NCBI GenBank assembly: GCA_011009095.1
Contig: VTPC01000647.1
Span: 1 to 64,000, forward strand
Reading direction: 5' to 3'
Length of the DNA stretch: 64,000 bases
Source: Ignelater luminosus
Lineage: Eukaryota; Arthropoda; Insecta; Coleoptera; Elateridae
Position numbers and translations under genes: made by a program. This document shows positions 26,201 through 38,842 of the stretch, one piece after another. The notes under the pieces were generated by a model. It worked only from the letters and a program-made list of their open reading frames with translations, was not told the DNA's origin and searched no databases. Position 1 is the first letter of the stretch. Every line of letters starts with the position of its first letter.

Positions 26201-29200
26201 TTAAAAATGCAGTGTCATCGGTAAACGGTGTCTGTGTAACGGTTTGGTTGATGGATTAATAGATGATAGGAACGGTGACAAGAAAAAGGAGCCTACAGGA
26301 TTCTAGCTGAGGTAATACACGTAGGAGAGAGTTTCTGAGACACTCTGATGCGATATTGGCAATTGTACAAGAGAGTAACAAACCGTTTGTCATTCTTTCT
26401 AATCAGGGATTCAGGCTTTTAAAATCTTGCAAAGAAAGCTTTGTGTTAGACTTTGTTAAACGTATGTTCGATGTCTAAAAGTGCGGTTAAGACGCAGTTC
26501 CCTGTGTTGACGTCTGTCTGAAGTCGAAGGAGGGAGTCTTCAACGGGCATGCCGTAGTGGAATTGGTATTGAAACTGCAGGAAGTTGTTGAAAGTGGTTA
26601 TGAATCTTCTCAAATTGCAAATACTTCGTTTACAACATTAAATAGCACGTTAGATGATAGAAGGTAGAATTTTGAAGGTTCTTAAGGGTTTTGGCAGCAC
26701 GACTATCTTACAGCTATCTTCTGTAAGATAATTTTTGAAAATCTTACTGAGCAAATCCAGAACTTCCAAGAGAAACTATTGGAACGCTTGCCTGGTGAAA
26801 GAAAAAATTCTTTATAAGATAATGATATCGGCCGTTTTGTTAACCAGATGTTCTTAGAATTATCACGTTATTAACGCATTGAAAACTATCCAGCCGTGGG
26901 AAGTTAAGGAAGCTAATCAATATCTTCAAAGAGGTTTGAGAATACTTTTCTCTAAAGCCTGCCACAATCTATTTGTTATTAAGAAAAGGTAGGTGTCTTG
27001 GCCAGGAGATCAAAAGTTCTGATAAATTCTATATAATTATTTGGCATTTTTCCTTGATAAGCTGAAGGATACTTTGGGAAAAATAGGCAATTCAAGGCGA
27101 TGAGATTTCATATCTTTTCATGCAGAAGACTATTAATTTAATAAATTAACTATTTCATGAGAAGTTGTCGTGCATTTTGATTTATCTCTTCTAGTTTTTC
27201 TTTTTTAGCGGGTACATCCTATACTAACATAAGCAAAAAACGTAGAAAGGATTTTTCTGGTCTTGAACCCCATCATTATTTGTCTTGGCTGCTGTTAGCC
27301 AAGCGTTGGTTTCTTAGGAATATCAATAGGAATGATGAATTTGTTGAGCAAAAACGTTCTGATGTTTGATCTTTTCATCCAAAACTCCCTGGACTGTCTA
27401 GCTGTTGATGCAAGTGAATCGGATGTTGAATTAGTTTTCTGTATGAAGAAAGTCTCACAGGACAATAAAAGGCTCATGATAGTTTCTAATGTAGGTATTT
27501 GGATTTTTTAGGTATTAGGTACCAGACCTGAATAACGGTATTGAACTAGAAGACCAAAATCCAAATTTAGTTCAAAGTTGATCTCATCAAGGCAGAGATC
27601 GTTTGCTGTTTGTTTTTTACTACCTCTCAATTATGTCCAAGTCTTACTAGAAAAGCCAGAGCTGTTCAAGAACTTAAGATTTTCTTTTAAGATTTGAACA
27701 GAGACTTGTTACTAATGTTATATTTACAACTAAGCTTTAGAACTCTAAACGTATCTCATGAAATAGTAATATTGAACAAAAAAGATTTGGATAGTCACTA
27801 TTTATCTGGGGCCACAAACAAACTTGTTTGATTAGACTGCTGATTTAGGAGGCCTTTGGCTGAAACGACAATACTGTCTAATCCGTACTATTAACTTAAA
27901 GTATAAGTAAACATAAACTGATCATCTGACAACTTAGCTTTTACCATCGGACCAAGCATAGAAATCTGCAACTTGAAGAAAGTAATTGTTACTACTACTA
28001 GAAAAACAAACTAGAAAAACAAATCAGAACAATCTCAGGGGCCCATTTGACAAAAACCTAAATATCTCATTGCTAATAAAAACAGATGCGGAACTAACAA
28101 GGCATCAATATCCGAGTTAAGCACATATATGCCAAAAGAAGATCTTACTTATTGCAATTAAGAAAAAGATTCTAAGTAGCGTAGGCTCAAACAGTACCTA
28201 AGGCTCGCAAAACTTTCTTAATGGCTAGAGAAATGAAGTTATCTGAGAAAGTTTCTCAATTGCAAAAGTCACAGAATACTCATGATAAAAAAGGACGAAA
28301 CAAACTGAAACATAAGACAATAAAATTTATTATACCCTGGAAATACTTTTGTAAGTCGATCATTTTTGACACATCTCAAAATACCAAAACCAAAAGAACA
28401 ATCTTAATGCGGGAAAAATGAAAAAGCTTCTTTAAACAGAACAATGGAATATCTAACTCAACCACAATATAATGCCTAAGAATATACCAGAACCCTCCAT
28501 AGTGAAAAACAGTCATGGCAAAACTAAGGAAAACAAAGCCATACAGTCCAATTAGCCTAACCTACATTTATTCTTAAATCGGAACGAAATATTTTATACT
28601 AAACTATCAGTTTGGTTTCAGGAAACAACATGCGACCATTGCCTTATACATCTCATTACCAAAAAAAGGCTGTCAAGACCTACGTAAGTATCAGTTCTAC
28701 TTAACGTAAGAACTATCTCTCTCTAGTCACTATTTCCTAATACTAATAAAGGTTCTGCTTAGAAATAGACGTGGTCTAGCACAGATACTTATCTGAAAAT
28801 ATCGGAAGCTTTTCATTGCGCTGTACACTTCTTTACATGTCTACTTTATCGGTATTTAAAGATAACCCAGTAGGAAAACAGAATTTCAAGAGATCACCAC
28901 CAGAAACCAAAAGCATTACATTCGATTAGTTACATGGCAGACTTTGCATTAGATATCAGACTACATGACTAAGTTTCAAGCATTAGAAAATTGTTTTAGA
29001 TATTCATACAGCACCAGCACTAATATAGATTTTAGAAATGTTAAATTTTAATTAATTTATAAAAGTCTAATATGATGAAAGTACCCTATTAACTGTATAG
29101 CATCCAAATACGCGTGGATATATTTTCAGTTTCTAGAAAAGTTTGGGAAATTTCAAGATTTATCAATGGAATGAGTTAATAGATCAATGACTTCTGAAAG

Positions 29201-29557
29201 GTCAATATCGAGATTAATCAAATGCAAAGACAGAAGACAGATAACAACTAAAATTCGCGACCTGATAATTACGATTTCTCTTTATACTACTAGGAATTAA
29301 TTAACAAACTTTTAAAAATTATTATACATAAACAGGTGCCAGTAACATAAATTCAGGTGCTAATAATTAAAAAATGTAATTAATTATTTATAACTACAAA
29401 TTCCTTACCATACTTGAACTTCGTGTCCCCGCATTAAACATCTGCATGGCAGTATTACTTCTTGAGGTGGACATCCTTTTGAGGATTGACCATTCCCTCG
29501 ATGTAAACTGATGGCCAGCGTCACACACACAACATACAACCTCCATGAAGTTAACAT
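17255..29557 (-). CDS. atk: Artichoke-like extracellular leucine-rich-repeat protein
   Basis: Three coding exons on the minus strand: 29557-29409, 25365-22742 and 19110-17255, together 4629 nt or 1542 residues (Drosophila Artichoke is about 1535, from memory). The junctions complete W50 and G925 and give VWCSHSNLP and LDINGNPLACSCS. Residues 1-24 are a signal peptide (MLTSWRLYVVCVTLAISL). The LRRNT cap has C29, C38, C40 and C51; about 35 LRRs of about 24 residues fill about 55-920; the LRRCT cap has C930, C932, C951 and C967. A long Thr/Ser/Pro-rich stalk with Pro-rich segments and NxT/S sites follows. The chain ends in about 20 hydrophobic residues (FTIFLGIIVHLCILFAH), like a GPI-attachment signal. 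In Drosophila, Artichoke is an extracellular-matrix protein needed for ciliated sensory organs. Intron 1 (4.0 kb) and intron 2 (3.6 kb) contain transposon debris. A chaoptin-like relative is the alternative, but cap sequences, length and exon structure favour atk. Confidence 0.9.
19111..22741. other. Artichoke intron 2
   Basis: Bounded by donor GTAAGC (22741) and acceptor TTTCAG (19111). It contains the transposase remnant at 20881-21175. A possible short element at about 21372-21752 has GGGTGYAAT-like inverted ends (TATAGGGTGCAAT / TTACACCCCGTATA). The plus-strand open frames in 19276-20511 are short and show no recognisable domain. Confidence 0.6.
20881..21175 (+). pseudogene. Decayed Tc1/mariner-type transposase fragment
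   Basis: In the plus strand, a frame reads WFKNNVPHFMTIEDWPSGS then SNLNPLDYKL before a TGA. This matches the 'WP..SPDLNPLDY..W' signature next to the third catalytic acidic residue of IS630/Tc1/mariner transposases. After frameshifts the end, NCLKVRAKANIRHFE, matches the typical 'RLKACIRA.GGHFE' terminus. Stops and shifts make it dead. It sits antisense inside artichoke intron 2. Confidence 0.75.
25542..25567. repeat. Perfect 9-bp inverted repeat TGCGAATGC / GCATTCGCA
   Basis: Two perfect 9-bp arms around an 8-base spacer, in an unusually GC-rich part of artichoke intron 1 about 180 bp upstream of exon 2 (minus strand sense). It could be a hairpin or a dimer binding site; nothing else supports a function. 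Confidence 0.5.
25800..26260 (+). pseudogene. Possible non-LTR retrotransposon endonuclease fragment
   Basis: The plus strand reads RVIMADWNV at 26017-26040, similar to the G/ADFN core of the APE-type endonuclease of non-LTR elements. It is followed by FDFVLPSESFS and HHLSLIGVRF, which resemble the downstream 'SDHHLV' region. Several stops interrupt it. Identification rests on short motifs only. Confidence 0.35.
28511..28950 (+). pseudogene. Decayed non-LTR (Jockey-like) reverse transcriptase fragment
   Basis: Frames on the plus strand give VMAKLRKTKPYSPISLTYI and, 30 codons later, YQFGFRKQHATIALYI. They match the 'KP..YRPISLL' and 'QFGFR..HST' motifs of non-LTR reverse transcriptases, in the right order and at about the right distance. 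Stops and shifts are frequent. A later MADFALDIR may be the relic of the YADD box but is not convincing. Confidence 0.6.
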
Positions 29558-30544
29558 TTTGGTCACGACATTTCCAAACACAATTTTTTACAATTTTCAA
29601 TTTACAATTTCTGCTACTTTTTTTATTTTAAGTTAATATTCTTATATTCACTAAACGTTCACATGGTTTATAACGCATAAATTAGGTAGCGGTTCAAGTT
29701 AAAAAGGTTGCTGACGGTGGAGCCTTGGAAATGAAAGAAAAATTGGGAACAGCAGCACACCTAAAATGAAACGAAATTCATTAATGTGAAAGAGGGAACA
29801 TTAACAATAGATAATTGATGGATAGATAATGTATCGAAAAGGTTTAAATGACCATTTCCGTTTTAAAAGTTTGTTTTTCTCTTTCTTTCTTTAATGGTGG
29901 TTAGCATTTTTGGGTACGGCCTTAATTTTTTTCACTATACATAATATCGTTGCGTAAAATAAACCATATATTGAAAAACATAATCTATTACACCCTATTA
30001 GTAATTAAAAGAAAGTAAAACATTCACTATTGATAATTTTAAATAAAAAAAACGTTAGTTTTGATGAATTTGAATCAAAAAAGTTAAACGGCTAAATACA
30101 AGGTGCGATTGTAAAGTTTAAAGTTGAAAGTAGGATTATTTACCCATTGTTTTTGTTTACTTGTCTTTAAAAACATTGTTTGATATTTTAATGTACCTAT
30201 GTAAGTTTTGCTTCAGATGAAATTTTGATTTTAGGAAAAGATAAACGGGCGAGATGGCATTTCATCTTTTAAGATTTAAGTAGAATTATATTCACACTTA
30301 CAGCCTATTCTTAGAACGTACTAATAGCTGTTGTTTATTTATCGGATACAAGATTGCATGTATGCTTTTGCTAACAAAGAACTGAAATAATGTATTATAG
30401 CTAAATAAAATTTTGCAAAAGGGTAGACCTGATTGATCTTACAGTGTTTTGTATCAGATTTCGCAAAATGCCCTTGTAATGTGATCATTTTAAGTACACT
30501 TAGGTATGTCTTAAAGTAAATACCATATTTAGTGGCAAAAATTA
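29558..30544. other. Artichoke upstream region, no gene seen
   Basis: AT-rich, no convincing coding frame. It should contain the promoter and 5' leader of artichoke (minus strand); I see no clear core-promoter motif. Confidence 0.45.
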
Positions 30545-31597
30545 AATATTTTTTTTTGACACAAATGGAGATATCGAAATAAGAGAAAACATGTTAATTT
30601 ATTTATGGAGGGAGACATTGAAATACATAATTAACTCAATAATAGAGGGTGCTGTGCTTGCTCTCGCACAATAATCTCAAAATCTTGAATGGCACCCCCA
30701 CCACTTAGGATACGTCGTTGGAAAGAGAATAACAATAACAATCTTTTGGTGAAAACAAAATTGAAATCGGCCTACTAAATCAAAAATTACAGCACAAAAT
30801 GCCTCGTTTTAGTGATGAGTTTAAATCGTGTTAGTTAAGTAAATAGACGCATTTTGATTGTTTTTGATTATTTTGGATATGAAACAAATGAACTTAAACA
30901 TTTCTAATTAAATAATTTAAATTGAACTATCAATAGAAAGTCAAAACAATAGAAAAGAAACAACAAAAGATGGGCAATTTTTCGAAGGAAGTACCTAACC
31001 TAGCAAATCACATTAACAGACCAATTCACACGATTCGACTCCAAATAGGTGTAGTGACAGTTATTCTTCACTCAAAACTACCACTAAGACAATGAATTGG
31101 TCACCACAATCCAAAGTTACTATACAAAACGTCTCCCTATAATAACAAAGGTAAGTCACATTCTTTACGTAATTTATTGCATCTCGATTGTTTTAATATG
31201 AACTTTAGATGAAAAGCGAGTGCAACTTTACATGTTCTGACATTACATAAAATGAATTCAACTATGTTCATGTGTTGTGCATACGAAATAAGCACCAAAA
31301 CAATTGAAATAGGTTTCTTTACGTAGTTAACGCAATTTAAATTCTTAGCTAAATGAAAAGTTTTGTGCTATAACTTTCGATTAAATAGACGGATTTGAAT
31401 TTTGTTTTCAATAAGAGATTGCTGTTGTTATTCCCCTTAGAACGATTTATCGCAAATGTTGAAGTGCCATTTAAGATTTTGAGGTTATGTGTACGAGAGC
31501 GAACACAACGACCTTTATGAATCAGTTAACTCTGTCTTCTATAAATAGATTAACGTTATTTTTTTTATTTCGATAACTTCATTTGTTTAGGAAATAT
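30545..31597. mobile_element. Foldback element, about 380-bp arms
   Basis: The outer ends are inverted (AATATTT...ACAAATGGAGATATCGAAATAA and its counterpart ending CATTTGTTTAGGAAATATT). The two arms, about 30545-30920 and 31215-31597, align almost throughout; blocks include CTCGCAC/CTCGTAC, CTCAAAATCTT and AAAATGGCAC-like sequences. No coding frame lies in the 300-bp centre. It is therefore non-autonomous. The arms differ at many positions, so the insertion is not recent. Confidence 0.8.
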
Positions 31598-33630
31598 TAA
31601 GCCTGGATCGTTTTAAAATGAACACGCTGATTACCTAAGCTACTGTTTATTATTTATTATTATTTGTAAACGTCACACCGATGACTTTTTTGCAATATCA
31701 ATAATATTCCCCTTCTGTTTGGTCTTTTGACTTGAGAAAAGCTTGCCATTAACAGCTTTCATGATTTATATGTAGTTAAATTGTCTTGGTTGCGTCTAAC
31801 TTCTTGGGTTTCCTTTAGACCTGAAGAAGTTCATTACAATAGCGAGAAAGATATGGAGTTCTAATTTAGATTCAACACAGTTCAAATTCAGCAGCCATTT
31901 ATCGGTATTAAGTATTTTTAACATGCAGCTCATCGTAACCAAATAAGATCTACTACTTTACATTCCTTCGAGAGAGTGTCATCCTTTTTACAAATTTTTT
32001 CCTTATGAAAATCCCAGGACTTTTGTATTGATAGTCGAAACTCAACTATCAGAGCCACTAAAGCTATACTCTGTCCACTAAATAATTAATTTTCTTGAAT
32101 TTTAGTTACTTAACCTAACAGCAAAAAATACACCAAAAATAAGCGAAAAGAATATTCAAACTTACCTAATTTCTCGGGGGACGTTTTTTATTGTTCACAA
32201 TAACCATAGCTAAGTTGTCTTGTGTCCACCTTTTGTTTTTTATTTTTAATATTATTTAGAAGTATGATCTTTCAACACCTGTCTTTTTTTAATTTTGGTG
32301 TGGTACTACTTTTTATGCGTAGTTTCTAGTAATTTTCATGTCACTAATTATTGAGTCGACAGACTATACCTCTGTATGACATTGCGATATTGATAACTTA
32401 AATTAGTGTAGACGTTAAAGAGTATAATGAGGTTGATGACGGTTTACGTTTTCGTTATTTTGTTAAAATTAAGTGTTGCGTGTAATTAAGGCTACTAGGG
32501 TATTTGGCCCCTATGGCAGAATTTCCGAAGGCGTCTACCGTGTGGTAGATAAGATGATGCGTCGTGCGTTCAATGTCAGTCTCAGCTATCTTATTCGCCA
32601 CTATGCCTGCGCCTATGGAAAATATTCTAGGAAAACGTTGGAAATCTGCCGTTAACACTACTAGATATTACATAACCAACATATTGTTGGTCTGAAATTA
32701 CGAATTACATCGTATCATTCCAAAAACAAAAGAATCTTTAGATAGTCCGTGGCACTACGCTGATCGTACAAAAGATCAGTGCTGTATTGGAGGGTATACG
32801 TGGGTGTACATCGTATAACTATAAAAATAAAACTTAAAAACCCTATATGTATATGCCAATTCAGGAAGTATGCAAGTATACAAACGTATACTCAAAGTCT
32901 CTTCTGTAAAAGATTATTTCGAACAAGAAAAGAAAGTGCTAAAACACCTACAACCAACGTTATCTGAAGTCTGAAGATTAACAATATTTGTGACTGTATC
33001 TGACGCTGACCGTGCTTCAATGCACGTAGCAATCCAAATTGCTATTACTCGGTGTCGCTCAATGCAAACCAATCGCTTGGTATCACTTTGACTCAGTTGG
33101 TAACATAAAAATTACCTACATTCCAGAGCGGTTGTAATATAACTTATACAACAATGGGAAAGCTCCACATAATATAAGTGCAAGATTTTTATCATTGATA
33201 CCTACCCTCTATCTAAGATTCAGCATCATCATAAACGTGTCATCAGGCTGAAAAATGGTATAAATAAGATTTTTTACTGTTGGTCAGTTTAGACTTAACC
33301 GATAAAATTTTGTTAGCGCCCATCGATCTACGTTTTGAGCAAGTTTCCTTATTTGCACGTCCTGGCACCGGCTCTGCGTGCAATATTACAGTAAGGGTTT
33401 TTAAAAGTAGTAGGTATCAGATAAAATTCCATTGCAGCCTCAGAAATTTATTGATAGAAGTGATTATTAAAACAGAGACTAAGTCGTAGTTAGACGAGGT
33501 AAGTTAAACGAAATCTGTGGAATTTGGAATGAAGCGGATTTCTTTGCGTGGTCACTATTAAAATACATACAGGCAATGTATTTGATCAAGGTATATGTGG
33601 AAAGACCTATAACATGAACAATGCTATATA
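31598..33630. other. Gene-free stretch
   Basis: No recognisable coding frame, RNA gene or repeat. The short overlapping open frames on both strands around 32455-32658 are mutually exclusive and match nothing I know; they may be old transposon sequence. Confidence 0.4.
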
Positions 33631-33971
33631 CAGTAGAGTCTCGTTTATCCGACCTTCGCTTATCCGACATTCCGCATTATTCGACGTTCCACCGCTACCG
33701 ATTACGATCAAGAATTTCTTTAAATCATGACAGAACTGAACTTTTTAAGTACAATATGTATGTATGTACTGTACATATGTAACTTCAGATAAATCTGTAA
33801 CTGTAAGTTCATTTTCTCAGTTAGTTTTTTCTGTTGTTTTGTTGTAATGTGTATGATTATAACATAGTTTAACGTTTAATAGACTTTTTTTAACACCTTC
33901 CTATTATCCGACATTTGCGCTTATCCGGCGTTCTGCCGGCCCGTTTATGTCGGATAAGCGAGGCTCTACTG
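33631..33971. mobile_element. pogo/Tigger-type MITE, 341 bp, TA target duplication
   Basis: Ends are CAGTAGAGTCTCGTTTATCC and the complement of CAGTAGAGCCTCGCTTATCC, each flanked by TA (33629-33630 and 33972-33973). Internal copies of TTATCCGAC repeat near both ends. CAGT-type ends with cut-off 'TTATCCGA' text and a TA duplication are characteristic of pogo/Tigger elements. There is no coding capacity. Confidence 0.88.
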
Positions 33972-33973
33972 TA

Positions 33974-36900
33974 GTACAATGGACAATATCAGTTTTTAGA
34001 TTATTGGTAATTTAGACAAATGTATAGAATTAGAATATAAAAGGTTTCCATTGTTAACATTGAAAACCTATTTTGTCAACAATTGGGCAAAGATAAATAC
34101 CAGCTTAGTGAATTTCTGGTAAATTAAACCAGTTAAGATACCAGCGGTGTATTTGGCCAGATTATACACTTGATATTGATTGTATGATAAAGTGGTACAT
34201 TGGTTTTGCAAATATTCAGCACTTGAATGTTTTTCATGTTTGAAAAGTTTTAGGTACATAATTTTGCATATTTTGTAGAGTTTATAGGCAAATATTGGTC
34301 TGTCTGTAATAAAAATGGCATTACTTACCTTTATCTTCGTGAGGTATGGTGTAGTTAGCTTAATTCAGGTATTTAGCTATTTCTGATTATTCAAAGCTTT
34401 AGTAAACAAAATTTCCTTAAAAATGTAAAAAAATTAGTCTTTGGACAACACAAAGAGAAAAATTTGACCACCGCTTTGTAAAAAACAGGAATTGTTTTCA
34501 ATGTCATACAATGGTTTCTGTCTTCTTATGTTATATAACCTACTTATAACTGGTATAAAAGCACTTGGGCATATCGCAACGAAATCTCAGTTTTATTGAG
34601 TTGATTTGATAATGTTGACAAGTCAGTCTTGCCTAAACCTTAGAAATTAAGGCTGTGCAAGTTTTCAATTCTAAAATTGGCATTGGCACACTTGTCATGA
34701 ACTCCTTTGAATTAGTATTAAACTAAAATTTGCTACTAGCATGCAATTCTTGCATTCTTAAGAATCAAAATCTAGAAATGTATCAACTGTGGAATTTAGA
34801 AACAAAGAGACCACGGAAGCAGATGGGTTTCGGTCACATGGTTATAAGGTAGTGTCCATGGTATCCAAAGTATTCTCCTAGAGGAATGTTCTCTGAAATG
34901 GCATAACATTGTAATGACTATTTTTAAATAGTTTTAAAAATCTGAGATGTAATTTAGTTAGACAAACTATTTTGAAATAGATCGGGCATTACTGCATCAT
35001 ATTTAAGAATTCTGTTCAAGAAATCTTCTTTCTATTTCTTTTGTGCTTTGTATATGGATTCTTTGCACTGAAATCTATTTGTATTCCAAGCAAAAAACCC
35101 TAACTTTGAGAATAAGTGGTACACACTCATTTTTAAAATGCCCCGTCCTATACAAATGTGAAGAAAGCCAAACGCGTCTCTGAATATTTCAAGATTATGA
35201 TCTGGCTCGCTTTGGATATCTAAATTACGAAGTTTCGGTTTGAACTGAAGTTTTCTCGTAAGTGTTAACGGTGTATGCTGGCTAAATAAAAGTCCAAAAA
35301 ATTTGTTGGACAGTAAATAAGCAGATTGCTGGAAGCGAAGGGGGAAAACCTTTGAACAAGAAAAATTATGTAATTAGATCGGCAATAAATTGGTCAATGA
35401 ATGAAGAACTCAAATTATTTGATTCCAAAGAATACGGTAAAACTGACAAATCGCAAAACAGCCATAACTTTTACAGTAACTAAATAAAACCATTATAAGA
35501 GTCCCTGAATTTGAACGAAAACAAACGAAGTTAAACATTCCAAACGGTTTTACGGCAATCTTAAATAATTTTATTAATGTTATGTAATTCCGCTTGATTG
35601 TATTTCCTTCAAGCAAATTATACAAAGCATTCTTACTTCGTGAATGCCATTTTTAACTTATAAATAATACAAAAAAGGGGAAATCTAATTATCAGAAGAT
35701 GGCATTTAAAAAAAGATTAAAAATAATTAGCGCTGGCAAAAGAATTATGTTTTGTCTTAATTCCTCAGGCCGGATATTTCGAAAAAAAAGATTTCTTTGA
35801 AATGTGAGTCGGTAACAAGTTGCAATATCTGACGTATGTAGAACATAAACATTTATGTGTTTACAACACTGCTTTGATCATTGTTTAACAATGAAATTGC
35901 GTTTCTGCATGAAGTTCTGATCTAATGGAACTAATCGTCCCTATTTTTTAGAATCTTTTCTACTATAAAACGGAAACAATAGCTCACTTATTGGTTAATT
36001 GGTGGAATTGCGAAATTTAGGTCAAAATTTAACCTAAAATTAAGGTTATAAATCTAAATTATTTTTTCAGATAAAAATTTTTTGGAACCTCATGTTTATA
36101 TTTAAATTTCTCATTTTTAATGATGAAAGTTATGTTTACACTTCTTTAATAAAGATGATGATGATGAATAACATACATAATTATTACCTTCCGCATATGT
36201 GTTGTGTGTGTTTTGTCTTTTATAGGAGTTCGTCGTGATTGTCGCCGTTTACGTTGTACGGTAAATCTACATCATTTGCCACTATTACGGTTCTTGCAAA
36301 CGGATTATGATTGCGCGCACAGTTTTTTTTTACTACTTAAGATAAAAATTTAACTACCTACCTAAATTTTGTGAAATTTATACTGTTCTAGAATTTTGTG
36401 GTTATTGAACTGGATAACAAGCTGGAATCAATTTTGTTATTCATCTTTCCTGGATTAATAATTTAATTTTGGCATTTGGTGAAACAGTATCGCAAAAGAG
36501 ATTTTAATATCCAAAACATTCTTTTCTAGAAACAGCAAAATGAAACTGCGGTACGCTAAAGAAAATATACCCAGTTGCAGTATCTTTTTGTAAAATGGTT
36601 TTAAAAGAAAAGTAGGCCATGTAAAAATATACCTACTTCTTCTAACTTTTTTTACTTAGGATACTGGGTGTATGTTCAAAATGTGATAGTTGAGAACGAG
36701 TATCTTGGTTAAAGAATGTTACTCAATTTTTAATTTTGATTAATCTCATCTTTTATGTTTTATTTCTGTTTTTTCTTAGCGTTCCTTGTCATTTCAAATT
36801 GACTTCCTATTTTTACAAAGTTTCTCCAGTTTACTCTTTTAGCTTCCGTACCTGCAGTTGTAGTCTTTTCTTTGTTTCAGTTAAATCTTTTCTAATTATG

Positions 36901-37716
36901 TTTTCCAGTTTTTCCCTCTTTCTTATTTTCATCTTAATCTCTCCTACCAAGAGGACGAATTTAAAAAAATCTGAGGAAGCTGTTTCTAAGATGTCTTGTA
37001 TACTTAAAAGGAAAATGTTTTTGGTGTGTGTTTTATGTCGAAAGCACATTTAATATTTCTTGGCGAGGAGAAATGTAATTATTTCAAAGAATTTTGCAAC
37101 ATTTTTTTAATGTTTTCATTTCTGCTATTATTTTCCCTTTAGCTATATTATTAGCTCTTCTGTTTTTTTAACATAGTCCTTTTAGCTCTCTCAGTTTTTT
37201 GTTTACTTCTTCTATTCCTGCTTCAAATATTCTCTAAATTTATCCGTATTATGTAACCATATCAACTTAAGTAATTCTTGATCTGTTTGGTCTTGTTGTA
37301 TTAGTAATCTTTCTTAAATACACGTAATTTTAAAAATCTTGGACGTCACTATAAATTTAGTTTTGGTAAAGAAAGTTAAATAGTTTTGTGTATTGATTAA
37401 ACGTATTCTTTGTAACACAACACATCAAAAACAATTAAATTAAAACCAATATTTCCAAAGAAAACATGATTTGCAATTGCAAAGATGCAATTTAGTTAAT
37501 TTCATCACTTGCATCAAGTTGGCTAAATACAATATTGTGTACTCTCAATATACCGAGGCAAGAAATTCTCAACTACTTATATTCGAGCTCAAATAATCGT
37601 TCTCTTTCTGTTTGCAGGAGTAGTGTGATTACAGAAATTTAAAAATTTCAGCAACATGGTAATTGCACAACATAGTGGACGTGCTATAGTCTCTTAGTAA
37701 TCAAGAAGACGAGTAT
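33974..37716. other. Gene-free stretch
   Basis: About 3.7 kb of AT-rich DNA without a recognisable gene. The 105-codon plus frame at 36736-37053 is Phe/Ser/Leu-rich with a Lys-rich complement on the other strand, a composition effect of a T-rich tract; I do not call it a gene. Confidence 0.4.
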
Positions 37717-38645
37717 TTGAATCAATTTACAAAAACAACCGCAGATCTTCTGCAACAGTTCCAAAGAAGCTTCTATAAGGCCATTCCAAATTTCACTATC
37801 CTCCAACGAATGGTTTTCGCAAATTTGAGATCTAGAAGATCTCTTCGAGTATCTGCATCGTTACCAAGTTATAGGGAGCTTTTTTGGGATGAGACTAGGT
37901 ATTGTTCAGTAAATAGTGATTAGCACTAGATGGTTACAAGAATGGTAGTAATTAACAGAGACTAAATCTAGACATCTAAACATTGAATTATGTAGATAAT
38001 TGCAATTGTTCTTGGCAATAATGAAATAGTCAAATTTTTTCTTGGTATTCCAGTGATAGCACTGAAGGAGACAATATTTACTAAACACTGATTTTAGTGT
38101 AGGTTGTCCCACTAGCCCATAGAAATCCTGCATATATCTGCATACCACTATGCAGATCTAGAAAGATTAAGTAAGCTGTTTCCCTTCTCAGGACAAATGA
38201 GACTACTGAATTTGTCAATCCATCAGATTGGTTCAATGATAAGCAGTTCTTCAAATTCGTGGCACATGTCGAGCCTAATTCAGAACAGCTAGTGCTTCTA
38301 CTGGTTAATATCATGAGACTCACCGTCTCACAGATGTCATTGAAACGGCATTAACAAATGGTATAAAGACCATGACGTTTCCATGCAATACAATGTGTCT
38401 TTTAAAACGGCCACAATCAAGCTTAAGTCTTGGTTCGTGGCGTATTAACAATCTGAGAAAAATGTTCACTATTTGTAATGTAGCCAAATGCAAAATAGTA
38501 AAAACTGCCTTGCCCACTATTACAACAAACCAAGATAAGCAATGACTTCAAAAGAGCGAGAATCTGTTCTCTAAGCAGAGAAGTGTTTACTGACGATGAA
38601 TCCCTGTCCGTATCGGTAATGGGCAGACCGATTCCCAATAGCAGA
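37717..38645 (+). pseudogene. Decayed pogo-like DDE transposase
   Basis: Plus-strand fragments in different frames follow the order of a pogo/Tigger transposase. FYKAIPNFTILQRMV at about 37770-37815 resembles the psq-type helix-turn-helix '..YGIPRTTLQRRV'. NPSDWFNDKQFFKFVAHV at about 38217-38270 resembles 'NPSGWM..E.F..W..H'. DVIETALTNGIKT at about 38335-38373 follows the second catalytic Asp in the family. VFTDDESLSVSVMGRP at about 38586-38632 resembles the C-terminal 'IFTDDDFL.S.VTDRP'. Stops and frameshifts separate all pieces. The two TA-flanked pogo-type MITEs nearby fit with a related source. Confidence 0.65.
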
Positions 38646-38842
38646 GATTAATCTCAGAGCTACTGTTAAAACTCCTGAAAAGATAAGGCCTTTTTATAAG
38701 ACACCGCCAAGACAGCAAGGGAACAAACGATTTGGAATGATGAATGATGATACTCGCTGATATATCAGAGAAAGAAAGATTTTGTTGTAAAAAAGAACTG
38801 AGACTTACGAAAAGAATTTAGAGGGTCATTGTCACTTTACCA

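Larger units (their letters stand above)
25366..29408. other. Artichoke intron 1
   Basis: Bounded by donor GTAAGG (29408) and acceptor TTTTCAG (25366). It contains fragments of non-LTR retrotransposon coding sequence at 25800-26260 and 28511-28950, listed separately; the stretch between them is probably decayed as well but unrecognisable to me. Confidence 0.65.

Noticed and set aside
32455..32658. Overlapping frames on both strands of 60-67 codons
   Set aside because: They exclude each other and match nothing recognisable; kept as gene-free DNA.
36736..37053. 105-codon plus frame and 72-codon minus frame
   Set aside because: Both come from a T-rich tract; one is Phe/Ser/Leu-rich and the other Lys/Glu-rich, with no conserved motif or splice context.
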